Part shown: in pieces, positions 24,260 to 34,519 of the stretch | How positions within the stretch are numbered: position 1 is the stretch's first letter | Layout of the letters: each line of letters begins with the position of its first letter | NCBI RefSeq assembly: GCF_017743865.1 | Contig: NZ_JAGHRJ010000002.1 | Location: 992,001-1,056,000 of the forward strand | DNA from: Labrenzia sp. R4_2 | GTDB taxonomy: Bacteria > Pseudomonadota > Alphaproteobacteria > Rhizobiales > Stappiaceae | DNA length: 64,000 nt | Direction of reading: 5' to 3' | Notes under the pieces: generated by a model | Told to the model about the DNA's origin: nothing | Databases searched by the model: none | What the model saw: the letters and a program-made list of their open reading frames with translations, nothing else | Made by a program: the position numbers and the translations under genes

Positions 24260-25921
24260 TTAAGCGGCGGCAGCGGCGCGTTTGGCGGCCTCTTCCTCTA
24301 CGAGTTCCTTCTTCGACAGTTTGCCAACCATGGTCTTTGGCAACTCATCACGGAACTCGATTTCCCGCGGCAATTCGATGGCCGACAGGTGATCCTTCAG
24401 GAAGGCCTTCAGGTCACCGGCGGTCAGAGAATGACCGTCTTTGAGCTTGACGAACGCTTTCGGCGACTGGCCACGGTATTCATCAGGGATCGCGATCACG
24501 ATGGTCTCGTCGACCGCCTCGTTTTGATAAATCGCTTCTTCAATGACACGCGGATACACATTGTAGCCGGAACACAGGATCAGGTCCTTGATCCGGTCGA
24601 CTAGATAAATAAAGCCGTCTTCGTCCTGGTAGCCGACGTCCCCGGTGTGCAGGTACCCATCTTCGGTGATGGTTTCTGCCGTGGCGTCGTCGCGCTTCCA
24701 GTACCCCTTCATCACCTGCTGGCCGTGGATCAGGAGTTCGCCCTTTTCGCCTTGCGCGACCTCAGTCTTGCGGTCCTCAATGTCGACGAACCGCACCTTG
24801 GTGCCAGGGACCGGACGTCCGATCGATCCTGCGCGGCGGTTCTCGTCCAGCGGATTGACCGCGGCAACCGGAGACGACTCCGTGAGGCCATAGCCTTCGA
24901 CCAGAATACAGCCAGTCAGTTTTTCGAAGTTTTCCTTCACTTCAACTGGCAGCGGCGCACCGCCGGAGATGCACAAGTTGATGCTGGAAAGATCGTATTT
25001 CTTGGTCTCGTGCGAGTTGTTGATCGCCGTGTAGATGGTCGGCACCCCCGGGAACAGGGTGACTTTCTTCCGAACGATCGACTCCAAGAGCATCTTCAAC
25101 TCAAACCGCGGCTGCAGCACCATCTCCGCCCCGAGAATGACGGACAGATTTTGCCCAACCGTCATCGCGAACACATGAAAGAACGGCAGCACACAGAGCA
25201 TCTTTTCCTCGCCCGGCTGGGCTTTCTCGAAGATGTCACGCATCTGTTCGATATTGGCGCAGAGGTTCTTGTGAGTCAGCATTGCCCCTTTCGGCACACC
25301 GGTTGTCCCACCGGTGTATTGCAGAACGGCGATTGTTTCTTCCGGATCGATCTCAACCGGCTTCGGCTTGCTGCCCTTGGTCTGCAGATCTTCAAAACGG
25401 ACATGCGCCTCATCCTGCGGGATCGCGGCAAGTTCCTTGCGCTTGAACAAGCTGAAGAGTGTTTTCTTGATAGTCGGCAGACAAAATGTCATCGGACAGA
25501 CGATGATCTTGTCCAGAACACGTTCTTTCCGGACGTTCTCGACTTTGTCGTAGATCATCTTCAGATCCATGGTGACCATGATGCGCACATCGGCGTCGCG
25601 GGCCTGGAAAGCAATTTCGCGCTCAACATAAAGTGGATTGAAGTTGGCGACCGTGCCGCCGATCTTCAGGATCGCGAAGTAGAAGATCGTATAAAAAGGG
25701 GTATTGGGCAGGCACAACCCGACATGCACGCCGGGCCCTACGCCCATGGCTTGCAATCCGGCCGCGGTGCGGTCAACCAGGTCGCCCATCTCACGATAGG
25801 ACCAGACCTTGCCCATGAAGTCGGCCGCCGGCCGGTCTCCAAAGCGTTCCGCAGAATTGTCGAGGTATTCGTGAATTGGACGGACCTTAAATGCCGCGTT
25901 CCACTCCTCCGCACTCGTCAT
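24260..25921 (-). CDS. fadD: Long-chain fatty acid-CoA ligase (AMP-forming)
   Basis: A 553-residue adenylate-forming enzyme that activates fatty acids to acyl-CoA. The ATP-binding motif is LQYTGGTTGVPKGAMLTH near residue 215, followed by EGYGLTESSPVA near 345, the hinge region DGYLHTGDVGYQDEDGF near 430 and the catalytic lysine stretch LPKTMVGKLSKKEL at the end. I chose the ATG at 25921 because GGAG lies 8 bp upstream; an in-frame TTG at 26017 would add 32 unlikely residues. It probably works with FadL (4-5.3 kb) in fatty acid uptake. The alanine-rich C-terminus is normal. Confidence 0.92.
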   Translation of the reverse strand: MTSAEEWNAAFKVRPIHEYLDNSAERFGDRPAADFMGKVWSYREMGDLVDRTAAGLQAMGVGPGVHVGLCLPNTPFYTIFYFAILKIGGTVANFNPLYVEREIAFQARDADVRIMVTMDLKMIYDKVENVRKERVLDKIIVCPMTFCLPTIKKTLFSLFKRKELAAIPQDEAHVRFEDLQTKGSKPKPVEIDPEETIAVLQYTGGTTGVPKGAMLTHKNLCANIEQMRDIFEKAQPGEEKMLCVLPFFHVFAMTVGQNLSVILGAEMVLQPRFELKMLLESIVRKKVTLFPGVPTIYTAINNSHETKKYDLSSINLCISGGAPLPVEVKENFEKLTGCILVEGYGLTESSPVAAVNPLDENRRAGSIGRPVPGTKVRFVDIEDRKTEVAQGEKGELLIHGQQVMKGYWKRDDATAETITEDGYLHTGDVGYQDEDGFIYLVDRIKDLILCSGYNVYPRVIEEAIYQNEAVDETIVIAIPDEYRGQSPKAFVKLKDGHSLTAGDLKAFLKDHLSAIELPREIEFRDELPKTMVGKLSKKELVEEEAAKRAAAAA

Positions 25922-26206
25922 GACGTTCTCCAACGCGTTTTCTCCGGCTCCTTTAACATGCGAGCCGGTTGATCGATTCAGCCCCCCTACAGCTGAATCC
26001 TCCTCCCTGATCGGCAATGCATATCGCGATGCCGACGCCGGTGTTCCCTACTGACATGACCCAAGCTTCCGTTCACGTCAACCAGCGACGTAACGACACC
26101 CCCGCAACTTTTTTGCACTTCTAGGTATAATTTACCCCAAAATTGGCCACTCTTGCACTCAAGGGTTGCTTTCATGGGTCATGTCGGCTCAAAACGAGGA
26201 CGCTCT

Positions 26207-27364
26207 CTAGCGGCTTGGCCAGCGCCAGCGGGGCGGTTCCGCATCGGCGACTTGCGTCTCTCCGAGTTCCTTGTGGAGATGATGATGAAGGCACCCTCGC
26301 TCTCCGGCAAGAGCATTCACCAAAGGTTCCGCATGCGAGACCACCAGCACCTGGGTCTTTTCGGCAGCTTTCGAAATCAAGCGCGCCAACGGTTCCAGGA
26401 GCGAGGGATGCAGGCTGGTTTCCGGCTCGTTCAAAACGATCAATGGCGCCGGGCGTGGAGACAAGAGCGCAGCCGTCAAAAGCAGATACCGCAATGTACC
26501 GTCAGAAAGCTCAGCGGCCCGTAGTGGCCTCAACAGCCCTTTTTGCCGCATGAGCAGTTCAAAGTACCCCTCATTGACGGTGATCTCGACCTCCGCTCCG
26601 GGAAAAGCATCGTCAATCGCCTCCGCCAAGGCGACTTCATCGCCAATCTCCAAAATAGTCTGAACGGCGGCCGCCAGGTCTGCGCCATCAGCGGAAAGCG
26701 CGGGCGTACGCGTCCCGATCTTCGGAAACCTGGCCGGTGCCTCCCGGTCGGTACGCAGATGATCATAGAACCGCCACGCACGCATCCGTTCCCGGAGAAC
26801 CAGGAGCTCCAGACCGTCTTTCGGGTCGGCGGCATGGGTCATCATGCTGTCAAACCGGGCCAGATTTTGGACCACAGGCAGGCGTTGCCCTTGTTGGTTC
26901 AAGACCCGAACCGACGGTCCGTTGCGCCCGGCAATCTCGTTGGACCGTGACAGCGCCTCTCCCGCCCAAAGCGCTTCGCATTTGATTTCAGGGTCCATTG
27001 AGAAATAGGAACGGCCGGCATCAGCGGGCAGTCCGAGGTCGATCGCGTAACCGTAATCTTCGTCCGCAAATCCCAGTTTAAGGGCAACAGTTCCCTTTCG
27101 AACCGTGCCTTGCACCGGCACCTCTCCCCGCTTCATGGCGCGTGACACGGTTTCCGGACCAGCCCAAAGCGTTGAATTCAAGCCACCTTCGGTAGCGAGC
27201 GATGCGATCGCACGCCCTTGAGCCACTTCTGCCAGGAGCCGGATCGAGCGGTACAGGCTGGATTTGCCGCTGCCGTTGGCACCGGTGATCAAGGTGATCC
27301 GGTCGAGCGGTAATATGAGGTCACGCAGGGAGCGGTAACCGGAGACGGCAAAAGTAAGAAGCAT
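26207..27364 (-). CDS. AAA family ATPase, SMC/RecF-like (AAA_21)
   Basis: A 385-residue ATPase of the RecF/OLD-like type. The Walker A motif is GANGSGKSSLYRSI near residue 29, the signature-like region is LSDGTLRYLLL near residue 290, and Walker B is LIVLNEPETSLHPSLLEPLA near 315, followed by VVSHAEPLVNAL. There is no toprim nuclease domain and no coiled coil of SMC length. Comparable single-domain proteins occur widely and are mostly uncharacterised, some in phage defence. No partner gene adjoins it here, so I assign no function beyond ATPase. AGGA lies before the start. Confidence 0.82.
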   Translation of the reverse strand: MLLTFAVSGYRSLRDLILPLDRITLITGANGSGKSSLYRSIRLLAEVAQGRAIASLATEGGLNSTLWAGPETVSRAMKRGEVPVQGTVRKGTVALKLGFADEDYGYAIDLGLPADAGRSYFSMDPEIKCEALWAGEALSRSNEIAGRNGPSVRVLNQQGQRLPVVQNLARFDSMMTHAADPKDGLELLVLRERMRAWRFYDHLRTDREAPARFPKIGTRTPALSADGADLAAAVQTILEIGDEVALAEAIDDAFPGAEVEITVNEGYFELLMRQKGLLRPLRAAELSDGTLRYLLLTAALLSPRPAPLIVLNEPETSLHPSLLEPLARLISKAAEKTQVLVVSHAEPLVNALAGERGCLHHHLHKELGETQVADAEPPRWRWPSR

Positions 27365-27531
27365 GCCTGGATCCTAGAAACTGGCCAGAATTCGTTTTGG
27401 ACTTTGCAAAAACCCGAACTAAGCTGGAAGATCAGCGGGCGTTAAATCGGGATCGATTTCACGCCTAACGCTGATCGCTCTTGAAAGAGCACCGAAGCAG
27501 CCTGTTGCCTGAATGCAGAAATTGAAAGGCC

Positions 27532-28077
27532 ATGTTTAATCCCAAAGAGGCGGCGGACGATAGCCGCGCTTTGAACATTGTCATATTATTTTTCGTTGCC
27601 GTTGCGGTGATCTTCTCGATCGGTCTCCACTTCGACAGCGCCCTCAAATACTGGCTACTCAGCAAATTCGGTGAAACTGCGACCGGGACCGTTGTGCAGA
27701 TCACCAAGCCCTCGACCGATCCGAATGAGATGCGTGACCTCGCCCGGCAAAGCCCTCGCAACTATCTGAAAAACCGCCAGACTTGGGTGACCGGTGACAG
27801 CCTGCTGATTGAGTTTCAACCTGAAAGCGGAACGCTTGAATATGTCTCTTTCAAGCGGCCGCCCGGGAGCACTGTCGGCCAGGCAGGCAAAGCAATCAAC
27901 ATCGTCTATTTGCCGCTCAATCCGCGGATCGCGCACCCGCACGCCCATCTTGCCGACTTTGCTTTTGACGCCAAGATCATGATGGGCTCTCTCATTGCCG
28001 CGATGATCACCTTTTGGCTGCTGGTCGAAGCATTTGTCTCCTGGATCAGGTTCCGGAAAACCATGCGCCATTACTGA
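27532..28077 (+). CDS. Small membrane protein, DUF3592-like
   Basis: A 181-residue protein with one transmembrane segment near residues 18-36 (IVILFFVAVAVIFSIGLHF) and another near 148-168 (MMGSLIAAMITFWLLVEAFV). Between them is a soluble, beta-rich domain starting GETATGTVVQITKPS, the pattern of DUF3592 proteins. The function is unknown. GAAAGG lies before the ATG. It is divergent from the AAA ATPase and convergent with ade. Confidence 0.7.
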   Translation: MFNPKEAADDSRALNIVILFFVAVAVIFSIGLHFDSALKYWLLSKFGETATGTVVQITKPSTDPNEMRDLARQSPRNYLKNRQTWVTGDSLLIEFQPESGTLEYVSFKRPPGSTVGQAGKAINIVYLPLNPRIAHPHAHLADFAFDAKIMMGSLIAAMITFWLLVEAFVSWIRFRKTMRHY

Positions 28078-28089
28078 CGGCCAGAAGCG

Positions 28090-29811
28090 CTATGCCCCCT
28101 GATCAACCAGCTCGAACTTGTTGACATCAAACACACCGAAATCTGTGATTTTGAGATGCGGAATAACCGGCAGCGGCAAAAACGCCACTTGAAGGAACGG
28201 TTCCGCCAGTGTGCAGCCAAGAGCCTTTGCGGCATGTCGAAGGTCTTCCAACTCATGACGCACCGTCTCGAACGGCTCCAGGCTCATGAGCCCGGCAAGT
28301 GGCAGGGCCAGCTCGGCCTTTACGCCGTCCTGGCTGGCGACCGCAAACCCGCCCTTCATCGCAATGACCCGGTTGACCGCATGGGCCATCGCCGCTTCGT
28401 CAGCGCCAACAACACAGATGTTGTGACTGTCATGGCCAACCGAGGAAGCAATAGCTCCTTGTTTCATGCCGAACCCGTGGACGAACCCGAGGCCGATGTT
28501 GCCAGTGCCTTTGTGCCGCTCAACGACCGCGACCTTCAGAACGTCCTGCTCAAAATCCACCAGGGTCTTGCCGCCATTTACCGGCAACGTGCGTTTCAGG
28601 TGTTCCGTGATGATCTTGCCAGGGATGACACCAATCACATCGGCTTCGCTGTTGCGGGCCGGAATGTTGAATGATGCCGCACTGACCTCATCTGCCTTGA
28701 CGCTATCAAGCCCAACAGGCGCGACAATGCTGCGGGTCGTAAAGGCGGCATCATCGGCAACAACACCGCCACAGATCGCGGTTTCAACACGGCAGTCTTC
28801 GAAATCGCTCAACAAGGCAATATCGGCCCGTTTACCGGGAGCCAACACGCCTCTGTCTTTCAGGCCAAAGGCATTCGCCGCTGACCAGCAGGCGGCGCGA
28901 TAGACGTCAAGCGGGCGGATCCCCTTGGCAATCAACCGCCGGATCATGCTGTCAAGATGCCCCTCCTCCGCAATATCCAGCGGATTGCGATCATCGGTGC
29001 AAAGCGCAACGAAAGCCGAGGTATCGGACGTCAAGACCGGCGCCAATGCATCGAGATCCTTGCAGACCGACCCCTCCCGCATCAGCACTGCCATGCCTTT
29101 CGAAAGCTTCTCCTGCGCTTCTTCAGCTGACGTTGCCTCGTGATCGGTTCGGATCCCGGCCGCCAGATAGCCGTTGAGCGGTTTGCCACCGAGCAATGGT
29201 GCATGGCCATCGATATGTCCATCCTGGAAAGCTGCAAGCTTGGCAAGCACCTTCGGATCACGCGACAGAACACCCGGAAAATTCATGAATTCCGCAAGAC
29301 CAATAACGCTTGGATGGTCTTTGAACGGCAGAAGATCTTCTATTTCCAAGCAAGCGCCAGCTGTCTCGAACGCGGTTGCCGGAACACAGGATGACAGGTT
29401 CACCTTCAAATCCATGATGGTTTGCAATGAACTTTCCAGAAAGTAGCGAATGCCCTCTGCACCCAGAACGTTGGCAATCTCATGCGGGTCACAAATCGCA
29501 GTCGTAACCCCATGAGGCAACACGCAGCGATCGAATTCAAAGGGCGTTACCAATGAAGATTCGACATGGAGATGCGTGTCGATGAACCCGGGCACCGCTG
29601 TAAGACCCGTTCCATCGATGGTGTTTTCCGCTTCATAGGTGTCATGCGTTCCAACAATTCGGTCTCCGACGATGGCAATATCCGTCGTCACAGTCGCCCC
29701 GTCGACGACGCTGAACATCTGCACGTTCTTGACGACCAGATCCGCCGCAACGTCCCCCGCACCCGCGGCTATAGCCTTGTCCAAAAAGCTCTCGTCGTGG
29801 CGGTGCGGCAT
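28090..29811 (-). CDS. ade: Adenine deaminase
   Basis: A 573-residue amidohydrolase that converts adenine to hypoxanthine and ammonia in purine salvage. The first metal-binding motif is [17 protein letters not shown] near residue 75, then [18 protein letters not shown] near 110 and [11 protein letters not shown] near 280. The C-terminal half carries the adenine deaminase-specific region [18 protein letters not shown] near 460. The length matches the alphaproteobacterial Ade family (about 565-600). AGGAGA lies 8 bp before the ATG. Confidence 0.95.
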   Translation of the reverse strand: MPHRHDESFLDKAIAAGAGDVAADLVVKNVQMFSVVDGATVTTDIAIVGDRIVGTHDTYEAENTIDGTGLTAVPGFIDTHLHVESSLVTPFEFDRCVLPHGVTTAICDPHEIANVLGAEGIRYFLESSLQTIMDLKVNLSSCVPATAFETAGACLEIEDLLPFKDHPSVIGLAEFMNFPGVLSRDPKVLAKLAAFQDGHIDGHAPLLGGKPLNGYLAAGIRTDHEATSAEEAQEKLSKGMAVLMREGSVCKDLDALAPVLTSDTSAFVALCTDDRNPLDIAEEGHLDSMIRRLIAKGIRPLDVYRAACWSAANAFGLKDRGVLAPGKRADIALLSDFEDCRVETAICGGVVADDAAFTTRSIVAPVGLDSVKADEVSAASFNIPARNSEADVIGVIPGKIITEHLKRTLPVNGGKTLVDFEQDVLKVAVVERHKGTGNIGLGFVHGFGMKQGAIASSVGHDSHNICVVGADEAAMAHAVNRVIAMKGGFAVASQDGVKAELALPLAGLMSLEPFETVRHELEDLRHAAKALGCTLAEPFLQVAFLPLPVIPHLKITDFGVFDVNKFELVDQGA

Positions 29812-30000
29812 GGTTCGGATCTCCTGTTATTTTTCTGGAAGCGGACCTTAGCGTTCAGCAACCCGGATCAGAAAGCCCCCATCGGCTTTTTCCACGTGGC
29901 AGATTTCTGCGTGCAGTTCCTCACCCCTGTTAAAGGGAAATCGAGCTCCAACCTCTGTCCAAATCGAGCGCATTATTCCGAATTTGATCTTCAGCGTCAC

Positions 30001-30038
30001 TTTCGATTAATTAAATCACATTTAATAATTATCGAAAA
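30001..30038. promoter_or_regulatory. Long AT-rich palindrome, candidate regulator site
   Basis: TTTCGATTAATTAAAT faces ATTTAATAATTATCGAAA around a CACA-like centre, giving arms of about 16-18 bp with a two-base indel. ROK regulators bind AT-rich palindromes of this kind. It may serve frcR-frcB, ade or both. Confidence 0.55.
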
Positions 30039-30095
30039 CTCAAACACCTACCGCAGGACAGCAACGAAACGCTGCGGCGCAGCACGGAAATCGAA

Positions 30096-30144
30096 TTGAC
30101 AGTTTCCCGAATGGCGAGAATAATTTTTCCAAAATAAATAATTA
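30096..30144 (+). promoter_or_regulatory. Predicted frcR promoter with overlapping AT repeat
   Basis: TTGACA (30096-30101), a 17-bp spacer and AATAAT (30119-30124) match a sigma-70 promoter at 11 of 12 positions. The -10 region runs into AATAATTTTTCC followed by AAAATAAATAATT, an inverted repeat reminiscent of NagC/ROK operators. Repressor binding here would occlude RNA polymerase. Confidence 0.6.
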
Positions 30145-30191
30145 TGGTCTCGCAGTGAAAGCGGACCCGGAATGACCGAGGGAGGAGGCCA

Positions 30192-31511
30192 ATGGATGAA
30201 ATCCGGAAAAGCGGCCGCGGCTCGAATTCTGTCCAGCTGAGACGCTATAACGAGCGTATTGTCTTACAGATATTGCGGCGCGCGGGAGAAGCGTCGAAGG
30301 CCGAACTCGCCCGGGCTGTGCAACTGACGAATGCGGCTATTGGCGCGATCATTCAGACCCTCATCGAAGAGGGCCTCATCGTGGAAGCCGGCAAACGCCA
30401 TGATGGCAGCCGCGGTCAGCCCGCAACAATTCTGAAACTCGCGCCGCGGGGTGCATTTTCCTTTGGCGTTCGTCTGGACCGGACGAGCCTGGAAACGGTG
30501 CTGATGGATTTTTCCGGTCAGATCATCAATCGCCGAACGCATGAGATGATCCTGCCGGAGCCCGCGAAAGCCCTTACGATCCTGACTGATGACCTGGAAC
30601 AGTTGCGGGAAAACCTAAGCGAGGGAGAACAGGATCGCATCACCGGCATCGGGCTTGCTCAACCCTTTAATCTCGGCGCCTGGCTCCATGAGCTCGGCTT
30701 GCCTGAGGCGCATTTCAAGGACTGGGAAGACTACGATGTTGCGAGCGCCATTGAAGAGGAAACCGGTCTTCCGGTCTTCAGTGAGAACGACGGCACGGCG
30801 GCCGCTGTTGCAGAGCTTTTTTATGGTGTTGGGCGTCAGAACGACAATTTTCTTTACCTGTTCCTGGGACCCGCAATTGGCGGCGGCTTGGTGATGAACG
30901 GTGATGTCGTTCGCGGCGTTTCCGGCAATGCGGGTGACGTTGCGATGATCCCGGTTCCGCCGAGCAAATTGCCGACCGCCAACGCTCCGCGTCAGGAATG
31001 GGATTTGCTCCTGGCAAGGGCCAGCCTGGTTGCTCTCGCCCGGCATATGTCACCGGATAACTTTTCTAGTTTGAGCCGCACTGATTTGCGCAAGGCCATA
31101 GAGGCAGCAGACGATAAGGCACGCGAATGGACAGAAGACTGTGTCAGCGCACTCGCCGTTGCGCTCCGTTCAGCCTTTGCGATCCTCGACATGCCTCTGG
31201 TCGTTTTGGACAGTGACCTCGGGAATGATTTCAACACAAGCTTTGCAGAAGCGATGGCGTCAGCTGTTGCAGATGCAGCGCCGGAGAGCCGGACCTCGCC
31301 TCAGATGGCAACCGGTAGCTTCGGACAGGATGCCGGTGCCGTCGGCGCGGCCAGCCTGCCACAGTTTTTCAACTTCTCGCCCCGGACAGCGATCCTTACT
31401 GGAGGCAGGTCACTTGGACCTGCCGGTTCTGGCCGGAGCGAAGACCGTGCCGGTTTTCCGGCGCGGGCAGCACGGTTGGGGTCACATCTGGCCACACCCA
31501 ACCGTGTTTAG
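30192..31511 (+). CDS. frcR: ROK family transcriptional repressor (FrcR-like)
   Basis: A 439-residue regulator. The N-terminal winged helix-turn-helix covers about residues 18-65 ([20 protein letters not shown]). The ROK sugar-binding domain follows, with [20 protein letters not shown] near residue 230. The ROK zinc-binding cysteine cluster (CxCGxxGCxE) and the histidine of the ExGH motif are not present. It heads the fructose operon in the same order as rhizobial frcR-frcB-frcC-frcA-frcK, so it is probably the fructose-responsive repressor. The last 35 residues, rich in Gly, Arg and Ala, extend past the usual ROK end. Confidence 0.88.
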   Translation: MDEIRKSGRGSNSVQLRRYNERIVLQILRRAGEASKAELARAVQLTNAAIGAIIQTLIEEGLIVEAGKRHDGSRGQPATILKLAPRGAFSFGVRLDRTSLETVLMDFSGQIINRRTHEMILPEPAKALTILTDDLEQLRENLSEGEQDRITGIGLAQPFNLGAWLHELGLPEAHFKDWEDYDVASAIEEETGLPVFSENDGTAAAVAELFYGVGRQNDNFLYLFLGPAIGGGLVMNGDVVRGVSGNAGDVAMIPVPPSKLPTANAPRQEWDLLLARASLVALARHMSPDNFSSLSRTDLRKAIEAADDKAREWTEDCVSALAVALRSAFAILDMPLVVLDSDLGNDFNTSFAEAMASAVADAAPESRTSPQMATGSFGQDAGAVGAASLPQFFNFSPRTAILTGGRSLGPAGSGRSEDRAGFPARAARLGSHLATPNRV

Positions 31512-31536
31512 AAACAGGCCAGGGAGGAAACATACA

Positions 31537-32553
31537 ATGATCCGCAAACTACTCGCGACCGGTTCCGTTCTTGCCGCAATGGCAGCGACACCGGCCATGG
31601 CGGCTGACCTGTCCGCCTGCCTGATCACCAAAACGGACACCAACCCGTTTTTCGTGAAGATGAAAGAAGGCGCGACGGCAAAAGCCGAAGAACTCGGCAT
31701 TGAACTGAAGTCTTTCGCTGGCAAGGTCGATGGCGACCACGAGACCCAGGTTGCAGCGATTGAAACCTGCATCGCAGATGGCGCCAAGGGTATTCTGCTG
31801 ACGGCATCCGACACCTCTTCCATCGTACCTGCTGTCCAGCAAGCGCGCGACAATGGGCTTCTGGTCATTGCACTCGACACACCGCTGAACCCGATCGACG
31901 CAGCCGATGCCACGTTTGCGACCGACAACTTCCTGGCCGGTGAACTGATCGGAAAATGGGCGGCCGGTTCGCTCGGCGATGAGGCGGCAAATGCCAAGAT
32001 CGCAATGCTTGATCTTGCCATCAGCCAGCCAACCGTCGGCGTGTTGCGCGACCAAGGCTTCCTGCAGGGCTTCGGCATCGATCTTGGTGACCCGAACAAG
32101 TGGGGCGATGAAACCGATCCGCGGATCGTTGGCAACGATGTCACGCAGGGCAACGAAGAAGGCGGCCGCCGGGCAATGGAAAATCTGCTCGCCAAAGATC
32201 CGATGATCAACGTCGTCTACACGATCAATGAACCGGCTGCAGCCGGCGCCTATGAAGCTCTCAAGTCAATTGGCCGGGAAAACGATGTTCTGATCGTCTC
32301 CGTCGACGGTGGCTGCCCAGGTGTTCAAAACGTCAAGGACGGCGTCATTGGAGCCACTTCGCAGCAATACCCGCTGTTAATGGCCTCGCTCGGTATTGAG
32401 GCCATCAAGGAGTGGGCAGACAACGGCAACAAGCCAGAGCCGACACCGGGCAAGGACTTCTTTGACACCGGTGTTGCACTTGTCACCGACAAGCCGGTGG
32501 ACGGCGTTGAATCCATCGACACCACCGAAGGCACCAACCTTTGCTGGGGCTAA
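31537..32553 (+). CDS. frcB: Fructose ABC transporter substrate-binding protein
   Basis: A 338-residue periplasmic protein with a Sec signal ([20 protein letters not shown], cleavage at AMA-AD). The mature part begins [20 protein letters not shown], the type 1 periplasmic binding fold of ribose and fructose receptors, with [17 protein letters not shown] in the second lobe. AGGGAGG precedes the ATG, which lies 25 bp after frcR. A strong hairpin terminator follows the stop, which would yield more receptor than membrane subunits, as in many sugar ABC operons. Fructose is inferred from operon order. Confidence 0.92.
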   Translation: MIRKLLATGSVLAAMAATPAMAADLSACLITKTDTNPFFVKMKEGATAKAEELGIELKSFAGKVDGDHETQVAAIETCIADGAKGILLTASDTSSIVPAVQQARDNGLLVIALDTPLNPIDAADATFATDNFLAGELIGKWAAGSLGDEAANAKIAMLDLAISQPTVGVLRDQGFLQGFGIDLGDPNKWGDETDPRIVGNDVTQGNEEGGRRAMENLLAKDPMINVVYTINEPAAAGAYEALKSIGRENDVLIVSVDGGCPGVQNVKDGVIGATSQQYPLLMASLGIEAIKEWADNGNKPEPTPGKDFFDTGVALVTDKPVDGVESIDTTEGTNLCWG

Positions 32554-32577
32554 ACCGCTAAAGACGAAAGCGAAGCG

Positions 32578-32607
32578 AAAGGGGCAAGGCTGCCTTGCCC
32601 CTTTTTT
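32578..32607 (+). terminator. Attenuating terminator between frcB and frcC
   Basis: AAAGGGGCAAG pairs with CTTGCCCCTTT around GCTGC, followed by a T-run. It lies 25 bp after frcB and 26 bp before frcC, inside the operon. Partial termination here would set a high receptor-to-permease ratio. Confidence 0.85.
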
Positions 32608-32632
32608 ATTAGGCGCAAAGAGGGAAACGGGC

Positions 32633-33715
32633 ATGACCTCAGAAACGAAGACGGACCGAGGCCCTGCAGAGTTTGAATCTGCAGCATCAAAAGGCCCGCA
32701 ATCCGTCGCCGAATTCGACGATCACCACCAGACCATCGGGCAAAAGATCCAGCACACGCTGCATCAAACGCCGTCCCTGGTACCGCTCATCGTGCTGCTC
32801 TTGTCCGTTCTTATATTCGGGCTTTTATTGGGCTCGAAATTCTTCTCCCCCTTCGCCATGACGCTGATCCTTCAACAGGTTCAGATCGTCGGTATTGTGG
32901 CCGCAGCCCAAAGCATCGTGATCCTCACAGCGGGGATTGACCTGTCGGTTGGTGCGATCATGGTTCTGTCGTCTGTGGTCATGGGCCAATTCACGTTCCG
33001 CTACGGGCTCCCCGTTGAAGTCGCCATTGCGGCTGGACTCATTTGCGGAACGATCTGCGGCTACATCAACGGTTTCCTGGTGGCTGTCGTCAAACTGCCG
33101 CCCTTCATCGTGACGCTCGGCATGTGGCAGATCGTTCTGGCGACCAATTTCCTCTATTCCGCGAATGAAACCATTCGCTCCCAGGAAATCGCCGAACAGG
33201 CGCCCCTCCTTCAGTTCTTTGGCAATAAGGTTACCGTTGGTGGAGCGATATTCACCTACGGGGTGATCTTCATGGTGCTTCTTGTGCTGGTGCTGGCTTA
33301 CGTGTTGCGCCAAACCGCCTGGGGCCGGCACGTCTATGCCATCGGTGATGATCCAGAGGCCGCGCAATTGTCCGGGGTTCAGGTCAAACGCGTGCAGATT
33401 TCCGTCTACATGCTCTCAGGACTGATCTGTGCCTTTGCCGGCTGGGCAATGATCGGGCGGATCGGGTCCGTCTCACCGACAACCGGTCAGCTGGCCAATA
33501 TCGAATCCATCACGGCTGTGGTGATTGGCGGGATCTCGCTGTTCGGTGGACGCGGGTCAATCCTTGGAACCCTGTTCGGGGCCTTGATTGTTGGCGTCTT
33601 CACGCTCGGGCTGCGTCTGCTCGGGGCAGATGCCCAATGGACCTATCTCCTGATCGGCCTTCTCATCATCGCGGCGGTTGCTGTCGACCAATGGATCAGA
33701 AAGGTATCTGTCTGA
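32633..33715 (+). CDS. frcC: Fructose ABC transporter permease
   Basis: A 360-residue inner membrane protein of the RbsC/AraH type. About ten hydrophobic segments begin near residue 50 (PLIVLLLSVLIFGLLLGSKF). The family motif AAQSIVILTAGIDLSVGAI is near residue 100 and GRGSILGTLFGALIVGVFTL near 305. The cytoplasmic N-terminus is polar. The start at 32633 has GAGGGA upstream; a longer in-frame extension would overlap frcB and the terminator. The stop overlaps the frcA start by one base (TGATG). Confidence 0.93.
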   Translation: MTSETKTDRGPAEFESAASKGPQSVAEFDDHHQTIGQKIQHTLHQTPSLVPLIVLLLSVLIFGLLLGSKFFSPFAMTLILQQVQIVGIVAAAQSIVILTAGIDLSVGAIMVLSSVVMGQFTFRYGLPVEVAIAAGLICGTICGYINGFLVAVVKLPPFIVTLGMWQIVLATNFLYSANETIRSQEIAEQAPLLQFFGNKVTVGGAIFTYGVIFMVLLVLVLAYVLRQTAWGRHVYAIGDDPEAAQLSGVQVKRVQISVYMLSGLICAFAGWAMIGRIGSVSPTTGQLANIESITAVVIGGISLFGGRGSILGTLFGALIVGVFTLGLRLLGADAQWTYLLIGLLIIAAVAVDQWIRKVSV

Positions 33716-34488
33716 TGGAACCTGTTCTTCAAGCAAGCAATCTGGTCAAACGCTACGGCCGTGTCGTTGCAATGGACCACGCCGACTTCGAGCTGTATCC
33801 GGGTGAAATCCTGGCCGTGATTGGCGACAACGGTGCAGGCAAGTCAACCTTGATCAAGGCGCTCAGTGGCGCAGTTTTGCCGGACGAAGGAGAAATCCGG
33901 CTCGACGGCAAACCGGTGCATTTCCATTCACCCATCGATGCGCGATCTGCCGGGATCGAAACCGTCTACCAGACGCTCGCCATGTCTCCGGCCTTGTCGA
34001 TCACCGACAACATGTTCATGGGCCGCGAGCTGCGAAAACCAGGCTTCCGCGGCAAATGGCTCCGCCAGCTCGACCATAAAAAAATGGAACAGATCGCAAG
34101 GGACAAATTGAACGAGCTCGGCCTTTTGACCATTCAAAACATCAACCAGGCCGTCGAGACCCTGTCCGGCGGCCAGCGCCAAGGGGTGGCGGTCGCCCGG
34201 GCAGCTGCGTTCGGCTCGAAAGTTGTCATTATGGACGAACCCACCGCGGCCCTTGGCGTCAAGGAAAGCCGGCGGGTTCTGGAGTTGATCAAGGACGTGA
34301 AAGCGCGTGGTTTGCCGATCGTTCTGATCAGCCACAACATGCCGCACGTTTTCGAAGTCGCAGACCGTATTCACATCCACCGGCTCGGCCGGCGCGCTTG
34401 CGTGATCAAGCCGGACGACTTTTCCATGTCGGATGCCGTCGCGATCATGACCGGTGCCATGGATCCACCAGAAGACATGGCAGCGTGA
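33715..34488 (+). CDS. frcA: Fructose ABC transporter ATP-binding protein
   Basis: A 257-residue single ATPase domain, unlike the double-domain RbsA type. Walker A is GDNGAGKSTLIKALSG near residue 38, the signature is LSGGQRQGVAVARAAAFG near 150, and Walker B is VVIMDEPTAALGVKESRRV near 170, followed by the switch histidine in LISHNMPHVFEV. Single-domain ATPases paired with an RbsC-like permease are characteristic of FrcA. It starts inside the frcC stop codon, so translation is coupled. Confidence 0.94.
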   Translation: MEPVLQASNLVKRYGRVVAMDHADFELYPGEILAVIGDNGAGKSTLIKALSGAVLPDEGEIRLDGKPVHFHSPIDARSAGIETVYQTLAMSPALSITDNMFMGRELRKPGFRGKWLRQLDHKKMEQIARDKLNELGLLTIQNINQAVETLSGGQRQGVAVARAAAFGSKVVIMDEPTAALGVKESRRVLELIKDVKARGLPIVLISHNMPHVFEVADRIHIHRLGRRACVIKPDDFSMSDAVAIMTGAMDPPEDMAA

Positions 34489-34519
34489 GCAACCGGCGAC
34501 GATAAGAATAGGACCAACA

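Larger units (their letters stand above)
29812..30191. other. 380-bp divergent intergenic region between ade and frcR
   Basis: It is AT-rich in its right half and contains the long palindrome at 30001-30038 and a sigma-70-like promoter with an overlapping repeat at 30096-30144, listed separately. No gene was found. Confidence 0.6.

Noticed and set aside
25921..25965. A 13-codon ORF whose TGA overlaps the fadD start
   Set aside because: It has no ribosome site and such overlaps arise by chance with ATGA. There is no regulatory structure upstream.
24647..25972. A 441-codon plus-strand frame
   Set aside because: It lies antisense to the FadD-type ligase, whose motifs are intact. The long open frame reflects GC-rich codon use.
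26207..27364. An anti-phage defence system built on the AAA ATPase
   Set aside because: No nuclease, toprim or effector gene adjoins it and there are no mobile-element signs. A lone ATPase is not enough.
31400..31511. A frameshift at the C-terminus of the ROK regulator
   Set aside because: The 35-residue extension is unusual, but the ROK core is complete before it and the stop fits the 25-bp spacing to frcB. It is noted as an extension, not a mutation.
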